A stretch of DNA of 16,477 nt from an uncultured Dorea sp. (GCA_910588745.1 CAJURK010000031.1:21413-37889), one strand, 5' to 3'. Shown: positions 6,323 to 14,248, counted from the stretch's first letter. The notes: generated from the letters alone by a model not told the origin. Translations and numbers: made by a program.

Positions 6323-7171
6323 ATGAGTTATGCAGACGAGCTATTTATTGCGATGTGCAAGGATATTATTGACAACGGCGCCAGCACCGAGGGGGAGAAA
6401 GTCCGCCCGGTGTGGGAGGACGGCGCCAGCGCCTATACGATTAAGAGATTCGGCGTGGTGAACCGCTATGATTTATCAAAGGAATTTCCGGCGCTGACGC
6501 TTCGTAAGACTGCGATTAAGAGCTGTACGGACGAAATGCTGTGGATTTGGCAGCGGAAGTCGAATAATATCCAGGATCTTCACTCGAAAATCTGGGATAG
6601 CTGGGCGGATGAGAACGGCTCCATCGGCAAGGCTTACGGCTACCAGATGGGGGTAAAGCATTCTTATAAGGAGGGGATGATGGATCAGGTGGATCGGGTG
6701 ATCTATGATTTGAAGCATAATCCTTACAGCAGGCGTATTATGACGAACATGTACGTACATCAGGATCTGCATGAGATGGCGCTTTATCCTTGCGCATACA
6801 GTATGACGTTTAATGTGACAAAGGAAAAGGAGAGCGATAAGCTGACGCTGAACGCGGTTCTGAATCAGCGTTCCCAGGACGTGCTTACGGCAAATAACTG
6901 GAATGTGTGCCAATATGCGGTGCTGCTGCATATGCTGGCGCAGGTATGCGGCATGAGGCCGGGAGAGTTGGTGCATGTGATTGCGGACGCCCATATTTAT
7001 GACCGGCATATTCCGCTGGTGGAAGAGCTGATCGGAAGAAAACCGTTTCCTGCTCCGAAGTTCTGGCTGAATCCGGAGGTTCATGATTTTTACGAATTTA
7101 CGAGGGACGACGTGAAACTGATTGATTATGAGACGCATGAACAGATCAAGGATATCCCGGTGGCGGTTTAA
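6323..7171 (+). CDS. thyA: Thymidylate synthase, divergent form
   Basis: A 282-residue enzyme converting dUMP to dTMP with methylene-tetrahydrofolate, producing dihydrofolate for FolA encoded next. The catalytic cysteine is C157 in LYPCAYS. Other conserved parts are the RR pair (R137, R138), the QRSQD phosphate-binding segment, the Asn in NNWNVCQYA that selects uracil over cytosine, and DAHIYDRH. It is unusual in two places: the histidine that almost always follows the catalytic cysteine (PCH) is alanine, and the N-terminal DRTGT loop is not recognisable (the nearest is VRPVWEDG). Length is in the family range. A strong AGGAGG (6309-6314) precedes the ATG at 6323. The fold and pairing with folA make the call firm despite the divergence. 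Confidence 0.9.
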   Translation: MSYADELFIAMCKDIIDNGASTEGEKVRPVWEDGASAYTIKRFGVVNRYDLSKEFPALTLRKTAIKSCTDEMLWIWQRKSNNIQDLHSKIWDSWADENGSIGKAYGYQMGVKHSYKEGMMDQVDRVIYDLKHNPYSRRIMTNMYVHQDLHEMALYPCAYSMTFNVTKEKESDKLTLNAVLNQRSQDVLTANNWNVCQYAVLLHMLAQVCGMRPGELVHVIADAHIYDRHIPLVEELIGRKPFPAPKFWLNPEVHDFYEFTRDDVKLIDYETHEQIKDIPVAV

Positions 7172-7211
7172 GCAGGGTGTGGTTCGATAAGAGTGTGGGG
7201 TGATTAAGGAT

Positions 7212-7697
7212 ATGAAATTAATTGTTGCGGTAGATAAGGCGTGGGCGATTGGCAAGAATAACCGGATGATGTGGAGTATCCCGGCAGATATGAAGTTCTT
7301 TCGGGAAACGACGGAGGGCAATATCGTAATCATGGGAAGAAAGACGTTAGAGAGCTTTCCCCAGGGCCAGCCTTTGAAAAAACGTGTAAATATTGTGGTT
7401 ACGAGGAATGACGGTTATAAGGTAAAAGGCGCCGTTCTGGTTCACAGCGTGGAGGAAGCCCTTGCCGAAAGCAGGAAATACGAGGGAGAAGTGTACGTGA
7501 TTGGCGGCGAGAGCATTTACCGGGCTCTGCTGCCATACTGCGATACCGCGCTGGTGACAAAGATTGATCATACATTTGACGCAGATACGTATTTCCCTAA
7601 TTTAGACGAGGATCCGGAGTGGAAGATGACGAAGATCAGCGAGGAACAGACCTGTTTTGATTTAGAGTATTATTTTACCGTTTATGAGCGGGTATAG
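7212..7697 (+). CDS. folA: Dihydrofolate reductase
   Basis: A 161-residue NADPH-dependent enzyme that reduces dihydrofolate, the by-product of ThyA, back to tetrahydrofolate. It shows the ordered DHFR motifs: VAVDKAWAIGKNNRMMWSIP, the active-site acid D26 in PADMKFF, TTEGNIVIMGRKTLESF, RVNIVVTR, VYVIGGESIYRALL and the C-terminal YYFTVYERV. I chose the ATG at 7212 over the GTG at 7200: GGGGTGAT (7197-7204) is a good ribosome binding site for 7212, and DHFR proteins begin at MKLIVAVD. It lies 40 bases after thyA in the same operon and 6 bases before the glycosyltransferase. Confidence 0.95.
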   Translation: MKLIVAVDKAWAIGKNNRMMWSIPADMKFFRETTEGNIVIMGRKTLESFPQGQPLKKRVNIVVTRNDGYKVKGAVLVHSVEEALAESRKYEGEVYVIGGESIYRALLPYCDTALVTKIDHTFDADTYFPNLDEDPEWKMTKISEEQTCFDLEYYFTVYERV

Positions 7698-7703
7698 AAG
7701 ACA

Positions 7704-8918
7704 ATGAGAATTTTAACGATTACAGCACAGAAGCCGAATAGTACCGGAAGCGGAGTCTATCTGACGGAACTGGTAAAAAACTTTGCAAAAAACGGTCATA
7801 AACAGGCGGCGCTTGCAGGAATTTACCGGGAAGATCAGGTGGAATTTCCGGAGGGAGTGCGCTTTTATCCGGTATATTTTCAGACAGAGGAACTGCCTTT
7901 TCCCATTCCAGGCATGTCGGACGAGATGCCTTATGAGAGTACGGTATACGGACAGATGACAAAGGAAATGGTTCGCCGGTTTGAGCGGGCGTTTCGGAGC
8001 GCGGTAAGGGATGCGGCCGAGGAGTTCAAGCCGGATTTGGTGATTTGCCACCATCTGTATCTGGTGACTTCCCTTGTCAGGGAGGAGCTTGCCGGATATC
8101 GGGTGTGCGGCATCTGCCACAATACGGATCTGCGGCAGATGAAGAAAATTCCTTTGAAGCGGGAATATATCCGAAGCCAGATACCGAAGCTGGACGCCAT
8201 ATTTGCCCTTCATAAGGAACAGAAGAAGGAGATTATGGAAATATATCCGGTGAGAGAAAAGCGGATAACGGTTGTGGGAACCGGTTATAATTCAGAGATA
8301 TTCCTTCGGAATCAGGAGAAGACAGAGCTGGTTTCGGGCGCGGGGAAACCGCTCCGGTTGATTTATGCAGGAAAAATCGCAGAAAAAAAGGGCGCGGCAA
8401 GCCTGATAAAAAGTCTGTCTTTTCTGCCGTGGAAGGCCGAGGAACTGGAAGTTTTTCTGGCGGGAGGCGCCGGGAATAAAGAAGAATATGACAGGATTCA
8501 GAAGTTAGCGGCGCAGTGCGGATACCCGGTGCGATTTCTTGGAAAGCTGTCCCAGGAGGAGCTTGCGAAAGAGTATAATAAAAGCGATATATTTGCGCTG
8601 CCTTCTTTCAGCGAAGGGCTTCCCCTGACGGTCATAGAGGCCATGGCCTGCGGATGTAAGGTGATTGTAACAGACCTTCCGGGGATTCGGCCCTGGATAA
8701 AAGAGAATGTGGAGCATGCGCCGATTTTCTTTGTAACGCCTCCTGAGATGCGGAATGCAGACGAACCGGCGGCGGAAAGCCTGAAAGAGTTTGAGAAGAA
8801 CATAGCGCGGGCCATAGAAGTGTGCGCGGACACGCCTTACGGAGAATATCCGGATCTTAGCAGGGTATCCTGGAAGAACATCTGCAAGGTATTGGTTGGA
8901 AAATTTGGTAAAGCTTAG
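7704..8918 (+). CDS. GT4-family glycosyltransferase
   Basis: A 404-residue retaining GT-B glycosyltransferase of the GT4 type, transferring a sugar from a nucleotide donor to an unknown acceptor. The N-terminal acceptor domain opens with RILTITAQKPNSTGSGVYLT, the glycine-rich loop of this fold. The C-terminal donor domain has IYAGKIAEKKGAASLI, FLAGGAGNKEEYDRI and the EX7E motif in SEGLPLTVIEAMACG, which contacts the donor sugar and diphosphate. No signal peptide or membrane segment is present, so it acts on the cytosolic side. It follows folA by 6 bases and so ends the operon; no terminator hairpin is visible before the next promoter. Its presence beside thymidylate genes has no obvious reason. 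Substrates cannot be told from sequence. Confidence 0.88.
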   Translation: MRILTITAQKPNSTGSGVYLTELVKNFAKNGHKQAALAGIYREDQVEFPEGVRFYPVYFQTEELPFPIPGMSDEMPYESTVYGQMTKEMVRRFERAFRSAVRDAAEEFKPDLVICHHLYLVTSLVREELAGYRVCGICHNTDLRQMKKIPLKREYIRSQIPKLDAIFALHKEQKKEIMEIYPVREKRITVVGTGYNSEIFLRNQEKTELVSGAGKPLRLIYAGKIAEKKGAASLIKSLSFLPWKAEELEVFLAGGAGNKEEYDRIQKLAAQCGYPVRFLGKLSQEELAKEYNKSDIFALPSFSEGLPLTVIEAMACGCKVIVTDLPGIRPWIKENVEHAPIFFVTPPEMRNADEPAAESLKEFEKNIARAIEVCADTPYGEYPDLSRVSWKNICKVLVGKFGKA

Positions 8919-8941
8919 AATAAAAGAGTAAAAATAGACGG

Positions 8942-8971
8942 TTGACAATCCGGCAGGCTATCCCCTATAAT
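8942..8971 (+). promoter_or_regulatory. Promoter of the ilvB-ilvN leader
   Basis: TTGACA (8942-8947) and TATAAT (8966-8971) are both exact consensus hexamers, spaced by 18 bases. Transcription should start near 8978, just before the T-box leader. A strong promoter with control at the leader is the usual T-box design. Confidence 0.85.
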
Positions 8972-8989
8972 AGTAACAATCTTATTATT

Positions 8990-9295
8990 TCAGGCAAATG
9001 CTATGACGAGGAGGAGTACATAGGCAGCCCAAAGCCAAGAGAGAAGATGGAGGGTGTGAATCTTCAAGAGGGTCTTATGGAAGTAGCCTCTGAGCAGTGA
9101 ACCGAACGCGGAGCATGTTATATTCCGTCCAGTAGGCTTCAACGTAATTCCTTGCGTTACAGGAAACAGTATCGGGGAAGGCGGCAGAAGAAAGCGCCGG
9201 AACTTTGTACTGGCAGAGTGCGGAGAGAAGTCTCCGAAGTTAGGTGGTAACACGGATAGGATATCCGCCCTAAGCGTTTCGCTTAGGGCGTTTTT
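8990..9295 (+). promoter_or_regulatory. T-box riboswitch controlling ilvB-ilvN
   Basis: A leader RNA that senses uncharged tRNA and allows read-through into ilvB. The T-box sequence AGGTGGTAACACGG (9242-9255) contains the TGGT that pairs with a tRNA ACCA end. Stem I shows AGTA on the 5' side of the specifier loop (9015-9018), an AGAGAG region and a GGTGTGAATC apical motif (9053-9062). CATAGG (9019-9024) pairs with CTTATG (9074-9079), and GGAGG pairs with CCTCT below. The 3' side of the specifier loop then reads GAAGTAG (9080-9086). By analogy with known T-boxes the specifier is GTA (9083-9085), a valine codon; reading one base later gives TAG, which is not a sense codon. The T-box call is firm; the specifier is a hand alignment. 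Confidence 0.93.
9266..9295 (+). terminator. T-box intrinsic terminator
   Basis: CGCCCTAAGC (9266-9275) pairs perfectly with GCTTAGGGCG (9281-9290) around GTTTC, followed by TTTTT. TTAGG at 9240-9244, overlapping the T-box, can instead pair with CCTAA of the terminator's 5' arm, which gives the competing antiterminator fold. A small hairpin, CGGATA/TATCCG (9253-9267), lies between them. Confidence 0.92.
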
Positions 9296-9362
9296 AAATG
9301 CCATGTATCCGTAAAGGATGTGCCGGTAAGGATTGCTTAGCAACGAAAAGGAGGATGTGCAT

Positions 9363-11084
9363 ATGAGGAAAATCAGCGGAAATAAGCTGCTTGTAAAGGC
9401 GCTCAGAGAAGAAGGCGTGGATACGTTATTCGGTTATCCGGGAGCCTGTACGATTGATATCAGCGACGAGCTTTATAAGCAGGACTATACCAGGGTGATT
9501 CTGCCAAGACAAGAGGTAGCGTTGGTGCATGAGGCCGACGCCTACGCAAGGTCTACGGGGAAGGTCGGGGTATGCTTGGTAACCAGCGGGCCGGGAGCGA
9601 CGAATCTAGTGACCGGGCTTGCTACAGCTTATTATGACAGTGTGCCTTTGGTATGCTTTACCGGACAGGTGGCAAGGCATCTGATTGGAAACGATGCGTT
9701 CCAGGAGGTGGATATCGTAGGAATTACCAGAAGTATTACCAAGTATGGGGTAACTGTACGTGACAGAAAGGATCTGGGCCGGATTGTTAAGGAAGCGTTT
9801 TACATTGCCAGAACCGGAAGGCCGGGACCGGTACTGATTGACCTTCCAAAAGATGTGATGGCGGAGCTTGGGGATGCGGAGTATCCCTGCGAGGTGAATA
9901 TCCGGGGCTACAAGCCGAATACCATTGCCCATGTGGGGCAGTTAAAACGCGCGATTAAGATGCTGAATAAAGCGAAGAGGCCGTTGTTTTTGATTGGCGG
10001 CGGCGTGAATATTGCAAATGCCAGGGAAGAATTTACCGAGTTGGTAAGAATTACGCAGGTTCCGGTTGTTACGACGATTATGGGGCGGGGGGCTATTGAC
10101 ACGAACCATCCGCTGTACGTCGGCAATCTGGGTATGCACGGCGCTTATGCATGCAATATGGCGGTCAGTGAATGTGATATTTTATTTTCCATCGGAACCA
10201 GATTCAACGACCGGATTACGGGCAAGCTTCATTCGTTTGCGCCCAAGGCAAAGATTATACATATCGATATTGATACGGCGGCTATTTCCAAGAACGTACA
10301 GGTAGACGTGCCGATTGTTGCCGACGCCAGGGACGCCATTACCCGAATGCTGGAGTATGTGGAGCCTTGCAGTACGGAGAAATGGATGAGCCAGATCCGG
10401 AAGTGGAAGGAGGAGCATCCGCTTACTATGCGTGAAAAGCCGGTTATGACGCCGAGGGATGTACTTGACGCCGTGAATCGGATCTTTGATGAAGCGGTAA
10501 TTGTTACGGATGTGGGGCAGCACCAGATGTTCGTGTCTCAGTTTGCGGAGATAACGGCAAAGAAAAAGCTTCTGATGTCCGGCGGCCTTGGGACGATGGG
10601 ATACGGTCTGCCGGGAGCGATCGGAGCAAAGCTTGGGAATCCGGATATTCCGGTTATCTCCATTTCTGGGGACGGCGGTATGCAGATGAATATTCAGGAG
10701 CTTGCTACGGCTGTATTGGAAGAACTGCCGATTATCTCCTGCATTTTTAATAACAATAACTTAGGAATGGTACGCCAGTGGCAGAAGCTGTTCTATGGAA
10801 AGCGGTATTCCATGACTTGTCTTCATTCCGGCGCGGCCTGCAGGGGGAAGTGCGGCGAGGTGGAATGTCCGCCGTATACGCCTGATTTTATAAAACTGGC
10901 CGAGAGCTACGGCGCGAAGGGAATCCGGATTGCGAAAAAGGAAGAGATTGAGCCGGCGTTTCGGGAAGCGATGGCAAGCAGGAAGACGCCGTATATTCTG
11001 GAATTTGAGATCGACCCGGAGGATCTTGTTTATCCCATGATTGAGCCGGGCGGAACCTTACAGGATCTGATTATGGACTGTTAG
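9363..11084 (+). CDS. ilvB: Acetohydroxyacid synthase large (catalytic) subunit
   Basis: A 573-residue thiamine-diphosphate enzyme that condenses pyruvate with pyruvate or 2-ketobutyrate, the first common step to valine, leucine and isoleucine. The N-terminal TPP domain has the catalytic E51 in LPRQEVALVHEADAYA and the block SGPGATNLVTGLATAYYDS. The central FAD-binding domain follows, and the C-terminal domain carries the metal/diphosphate motif GDGG (436-439) through NNNNLGMVRQWQ. An insertion after that holds four cysteines, C486, C493, C497 and C502 (spacing C-x6-C-x3-C-x4-C), absent from the E. coli-type enzymes I can recall. The ATG at 9363 is chosen over 9333 because AAGGAGG (9348-9354) precedes it and the family starts with KISGNKLLVKALREEGVD. 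It lies behind the T-box and just before ilvN. Confidence 0.96.
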   Translation: MRKISGNKLLVKALREEGVDTLFGYPGACTIDISDELYKQDYTRVILPRQEVALVHEADAYARSTGKVGVCLVTSGPGATNLVTGLATAYYDSVPLVCFTGQVARHLIGNDAFQEVDIVGITRSITKYGVTVRDRKDLGRIVKEAFYIARTGRPGPVLIDLPKDVMAELGDAEYPCEVNIRGYKPNTIAHVGQLKRAIKMLNKAKRPLFLIGGGVNIANAREEFTELVRITQVPVVTTIMGRGAIDTNHPLYVGNLGMHGAYACNMAVSECDILFSIGTRFNDRITGKLHSFAPKAKIIHIDIDTAAISKNVQVDVPIVADARDAITRMLEYVEPCSTEKWMSQIRKWKEEHPLTMREKPVMTPRDVLDAVNRIFDEAVIVTDVGQHQMFVSQFAEITAKKKLLMSGGLGTMGYGLPGAIGAKLGNPDIPVISISGDGGMQMNIQELATAVLEELPIISCIFNNNNLGMVRQWQKLFYGKRYSMTCLHSGAACRGKCGEVECPPYTPDFIKLAESYGAKGIRIAKKEEIEPAFREAMASRKTPYILEFEIDPEDLVYPMIEPGGTLQDLIMDC

Positions 11085-11101
11085 AAGGGGGTGTGTATAA
11101 G

Positions 11102-11614
11102 ATGAATCACAGTGGTATGAAAAAGAGATGGATTTCGCTGTATGTGGAGAATCAGGTGGGCGTGCTTTCTAAGATTTCGGGACTGTTTTCCGGCAAGTCT
11201 TATAATATGGACAGTCTGACGGTGGGAACGACGGAAGATCCTACGGTTTCTAGGATGACCATAGCAACGGTCAGCGACGACGAGACCTTTGAGCAGATTA
11301 AAAAGCAGCTAAACCGTCTGGTAGAGGTCATCAAGGTAATTGACTTTACCGATGTGTTTGTGAGAATGAAAGAGATTATGTATGTGAAGGTGCGCAGGTG
11401 CAGCGCGTCAGACAAGACGGAGCTGTTTCAGATTGCGGAAACGTTCAAGGCGAAGGTGATTGATTACGGCAGGGACAGTCTGTTGCTGGAGTTTGTGCAG
11501 ACGGCTACGAAAAACGACGCGGTGGTGAAGCTGATGAAAGAAGAATTCAAGAGCATTGAGGTGGTGCGCGGGGGAAGCGTGGGAATTGAATCCATCAGTT
11601 TTATGGAGCGGTGA
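11102..11614 (+). CDS. ilvN: Acetohydroxyacid synthase small (regulatory) subunit
   Basis: A 170-residue regulatory partner that activates the large subunit and gives feedback inhibition, typically by valine. An N-terminal ACT domain (about 7-85) opens with RWISLYVENQVGVLSKISGL and the typical FSGKSYNMDSLTVGTTEDP. The C-terminal half is the usual small-subunit extension ending in EVVRGGSVGIESISFM. The length equals the long ilvN/ilvH form. I chose ATG at 11102 (GGGGGTG at 11086-11092 at good spacing) over the in-frame GTG at 11093; ATG 11117 is also possible. It follows ilvB by 17 bases. Some annotations would use ilvH for this form. Confidence 0.94.
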   Translation: MNHSGMKKRWISLYVENQVGVLSKISGLFSGKSYNMDSLTVGTTEDPTVSRMTIATVSDDETFEQIKKQLNRLVEVIKVIDFTDVFVRMKEIMYVKVRRCSASDKTELFQIAETFKAKVIDYGRDSLLLEFVQTATKNDAVVKLMKEEFKSIEVVRGGSVGIESISFMER

Positions 11615-11645
11615 TAGGGATTAATTGAGATATGTAAAGACGAGG

Positions 11646-11681
11646 ATGCAGGCGTCTCCGGATGGGAGAGCCTGCATTTTA
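11646..11681 (+). terminator. Terminator of the ilvB-ilvN operon
   Basis: ATGCAGGC (11646-11653) pairs with GCCTGCAT (11670-11677) and TCTCC pairs with GGAGA inside it, with one bulged G. TTTTAT follows. It lies between the convergent ilvN and araC-type genes; on the minus strand no T-run follows the hairpin. Confidence 0.85.
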
Positions 11682-11697
11682 TCGGGAAAGAGTCCTT

Positions 11698-12588
11698 TTA
11701 TCCGCTGAGGGAACGGTAATCTCTGGGCGTTCGGCCTGTCATCAGCTTAAACTGCCTGGAGAAATAGCCGGGGCTTTGGAATCCGCAGTTTAAGGCGATT
11801 TCTGTTATGGATAAATCGGTGCCGGAAAGAAGGCTTGCCGCGGCAAAGATTCTTCTCTGCTGTACAAATTCCATAGGACGGTAATGCAGATAGCGGCTAA
11901 ATATGCGCTGGCATTCCCTGGGGCAGACGCTGGCGGAAGCGGCAATATCCTTTACGGTTATGGTTTTACCAAGATTTGCGTCGATGTATTCCAGCATCTG
12001 CTTGACGCGGGTTTCCGGAACGGCGGGCATGGTCCGGGGCGGCAGAAGCCGGCTCTTATCCTTGACAAAAAGGAGGATTTCCGATAAGGCTTCCCGGACT
12101 TTGAATTCATAGCCAGGCAGTTCGTCTTTGCAGGCGTGAAAGGCCTGGCGGAACCAGCGGAAATAGGGTTCGTCTTCCAGCGTTTTCCCAAATTTCAGGA
12201 AGGAAGGGCCGGATTCTAAGACAGGACGGACGGTAGCAGTATCAAACACGCTTCCCGGTGCGCCGCCTACGATGGAGGGATCAAAAACAAAGGAACGGAA
12301 AATACAGGGAGAAGAGGTAGTCCCGGTAAAAGAATGAAGCACGCCGGTGTTGATGAAACAGCCCTCGCCGGCGTCTGCCTGGCAGACTTGTTCGCCGGTT
12401 TGAATCCGCACGCTTCCCTCTAACAGGATAAAAACTTCCAGTTCCCGGTGCCAATGGGCGGGAATACAGTCGGCTACATATTGGTGGATGTCGCCATGGT
12501 TGGCGGTAAGATTCAAGAGCTGTACGTTTTGTTCCTGCAATTCCTTTCCGTCCAGGTCAATTGTGAGAACATTTGGATTCCTGATCAT
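11698..12588 (-). CDS. AraC-family transcriptional regulator with N-terminal cupin domain
   Basis: A 296-residue regulator. The N-terminal cupin (about 30-110) contains HWHRELEVFILLEGSVRI and GEGCFINTGVLHSF, a likely small-ligand pocket. The C-terminal AraC DNA-binding domain (about 190-296) has two helix-turn-helix units, ending with the family signature ITEIALNCGFQSPGYFSRQFKLMTGRTPRDYR, seen here as SITEIALNCGF followed by SRQFKLMTGRTPRDY. The ATG at 12586-12588 follows GAAGTGAT. It is divergent from a MATE efflux gene across a 130-base shared region, the classic layout for a regulator controlling its neighbour's transporter. The inducer is not evident. Confidence 0.93.
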   Translation of the reverse strand: MIRNPNVLTIDLDGKELQEQNVQLLNLTANHGDIHQYVADCIPAHWHRELEVFILLEGSVRIQTGEQVCQADAGEGCFINTGVLHSFTGTTSSPCIFRSFVFDPSIVGGAPGSVFDTATVRPVLESGPSFLKFGKTLEDEPYFRWFRQAFHACKDELPGYEFKVREALSEILLFVKDKSRLLPPRTMPAVPETRVKQMLEYIDANLGKTITVKDIAASASVCPRECQRIFSRYLHYRPMEFVQQRRIFAAASLLSGTDLSITEIALNCGFQSPGYFSRQFKLMTGRTPRDYRSLSG

Positions 12589-12616
12589 AAAATCACTTCT
12601 TTGTCGTTTTTCTTAT

Positions 12617-12665
12617 AGTATACGCCGCTTTTGTAGAAGCGGCAACGAGAATTTGTCAGTATAAT
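12617..12665. promoter_or_regulatory. Divergent araC-type / MATE promoter region with palindrome
   Basis: For the regulator (minus), TTGCCG (12640-12645) and TATACT (12617-12622) are spaced by 17 bases. A palindrome, GCCGCTT (12624-12630) and AAGCGGC (12637-12643) with a 6-base gap, fills that spacer and touches the -35, a position suited to autorepression. For the MATE gene (plus), an exact TATAAT lies at 12660-12665 but no -35 hexamer sits 16-18 bases upstream, as expected of an activator-dependent promoter. Regulation by the adjacent AraC-type protein is inference. Confidence 0.55.
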
Positions 12666-12720
12666 AAAAATAGAAAGGAAATCGTTACTGTGTATAGAGC
12701 GAACGGTAACAGGAAATATC

Positions 12721-14115
12721 ATGATGCAGAACATACAAAAAAACCGTATGCTGGATATGACGAAAGGCAGCCCCGCGACACTTTTGCTGCGGTTTTCCCT
12801 GCCGCTTTTTCTGGGGAATCTGCTCCAGCAGTTATACAATCTGGCGGATACGTCGTTGGCCGGACATATCCTGGGGGATCAGGCGTTGTCGGAGATTGGC
12901 GCGACGGCGGCGCTGTACAGTCTTATTACAAATTTTGCTTTTGGGATGACGAACGGATTTGCTCTGACGGTGAGTCAGAATTTCGGCGCTAAGAATCCGA
13001 AGGGAATGAAGCAGGCGGTCTGCTGGATGGTATGCCTTTCGACAGTCTGTGGGACGGTTCTGACAGTCGGATTTCTGTTATTTCGGTATCAGCTTCCGAC
13101 TGTGCTTCAGATACCGGAGGAAACGGCGGAGGGGGCATTATGTTATCTTGCTGTCGTGCTGGCGGGAATTCCGCTTACGATGGCGTACAATTTGGAAGCC
13201 AGCCTGCTTAGGGCGGTGGGTAACAGTGTAACCCCGTTGCTGTTCCTTCTTTTCAGCAGCGGAGTCAATATCGGGTTGGATATCTGGTTTATGGGTCCTT
13301 TGGAGATGGGGGTGCAGGGAGCGGCGGCGGCGACGGTGCTGTCTCAGGGAATCAGCGCGGGCCTGGGCTTCTTCTACATTATCCGGAATTATCAGGAGCT
13401 GCGGTTTTCCAGAGAAGAGTTTAAGGCGGGTTCCGGTTTTGTGATGGATATGTTCTGGACCGGACTCAGCATGGCTTTAATGACCGCGATTTATAATATC
13501 GGCAGTGTGATTCTCCAAAGCAGTATCAACGCGTTAGGAAGCGTTTATATTGCCGCCCAGGTAGGAGGCCGCCGTTTGGCGGAATTCTTCTATATTCCAG
13601 GGCTTGCGCTGGGAACCGCTATTGCGACCTATTCCAGTCAGAATTACGGAGCCGGACGCCGAGGCAGGATTATCAAGGGTGTGAAAACGGCGTTCCTTCT
13701 GTACGGGATTTGGTGGGGGATTGCCATGGTTCTTGCATTTTCTTTTGCTCCGGCCGCGGTGCGGCTGATTACAGGAAGTAACAGCAGGGAAGTGATTGAA
13801 AACGCCGTGCTGTATGTACATGTGAGTATTCCGGTGGTTCCGCCTATGGCGGCGCTGGTGATTTTAAGAAATATGATGCAGGGGATACAGCGCAGGATTG
13901 CGCCCCTTTTATGCAGCGGTTTGGAGATGCTTGGAAAAGTGATTTTCGCTTTTTGGGCGGTTCCGGCGTGGGGGTATCCCGCAGTCTGCGTATGCGAACC
14001 GGTTACATGGGTTGTCTGTTTCCTGTTTATTTCCGGCGCAGTATTTCTATGCCGGGAAGAATTCCGGGACGGGGCAGAGCCGGAGTCCGGGGAACCCCGA
14101 ATAGACGGCGCATGA
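12721..14115 (+). CDS. MATE-family efflux transporter
   Basis: A 464-residue multidrug and toxin extrusion transporter of the inner membrane, exchanging substrate for Na+ or H+. It begins with the common clostridial MATE opening (LDMTKGSPATLLLRFSLPLF, then QQLYNLADTSLAG) and shows about 12 hydrophobic segments in two halves, the second starting near FWTGLSMALMTAIYNIGS. The duplicated MatE fold and full length indicate an intact protein. Two ATGs (12721 and 12724) are possible; AGGAAA about 10 bases upstream fits either. It is divergent from the AraC-type regulator and is probably controlled by it. Substrate unknown. Confidence 0.93.
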   Translation: MMQNIQKNRMLDMTKGSPATLLLRFSLPLFLGNLLQQLYNLADTSLAGHILGDQALSEIGATAALYSLITNFAFGMTNGFALTVSQNFGAKNPKGMKQAVCWMVCLSTVCGTVLTVGFLLFRYQLPTVLQIPEETAEGALCYLAVVLAGIPLTMAYNLEASLLRAVGNSVTPLLFLLFSSGVNIGLDIWFMGPLEMGVQGAAAATVLSQGISAGLGFFYIIRNYQELRFSREEFKAGSGFVMDMFWTGLSMALMTAIYNIGSVILQSSINALGSVYIAAQVGGRRLAEFFYIPGLALGTAIATYSSQNYGAGRRGRIIKGVKTAFLLYGIWWGIAMVLAFSFAPAAVRLITGSNSREVIENAVLYVHVSIPVVPPMAALVILRNMMQGIQRRIAPLLCSGLEMLGKVIFAFWAVPAWGYPAVCVCEPVTWVVCFLFISGAVFLCREEFRDGAEPESGEPRIDGA

Positions 14116-14157
14116 TTGCAGGATCGAAGTGCTTTGGGAAGCTTTGTGATAAAAAAC

Positions 14158-14197
14158 AGAGCGCGCTCTTGATTTTGAAGTTTGATCGTATTATAAT
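14158..14197 (+). promoter_or_regulatory. ilvE promoter with abutting 12-base palindrome
   Basis: TTGATT (14169-14174) and TATAAT (14192-14197) are spaced by 17 bases, a strong promoter. A perfect 12-base palindrome, AGAGCGCGCTCT (14158-14169), ends on the first base of the -35. It could be an operator, or the core of a terminator for the MATE gene upstream, since GATTTT follows it. No T-box or other leader structure is visible between the promoter and ilvE. Confidence 0.6.
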
Positions 14198-14248
14198 AGG
14201 TTCATATTGAACAGATGACGGTTATAGAGAACGGAGGAATGATACATC

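Noticed and set aside
6476..7333. A 285-codon minus-strand frame opposite thyA and folA
   Set aside because: It lies antisense to two well-conserved genes, has low-complexity His/Arg/Ile-rich composition and no family match: a shadow frame.
9333..9362. In-frame ATG 10 codons upstream of ilvB
   Set aside because: Its reading frame covers the AAGGAGG ribosome binding site that serves ATG 9363, and conserved IlvB sequence begins after 9363.
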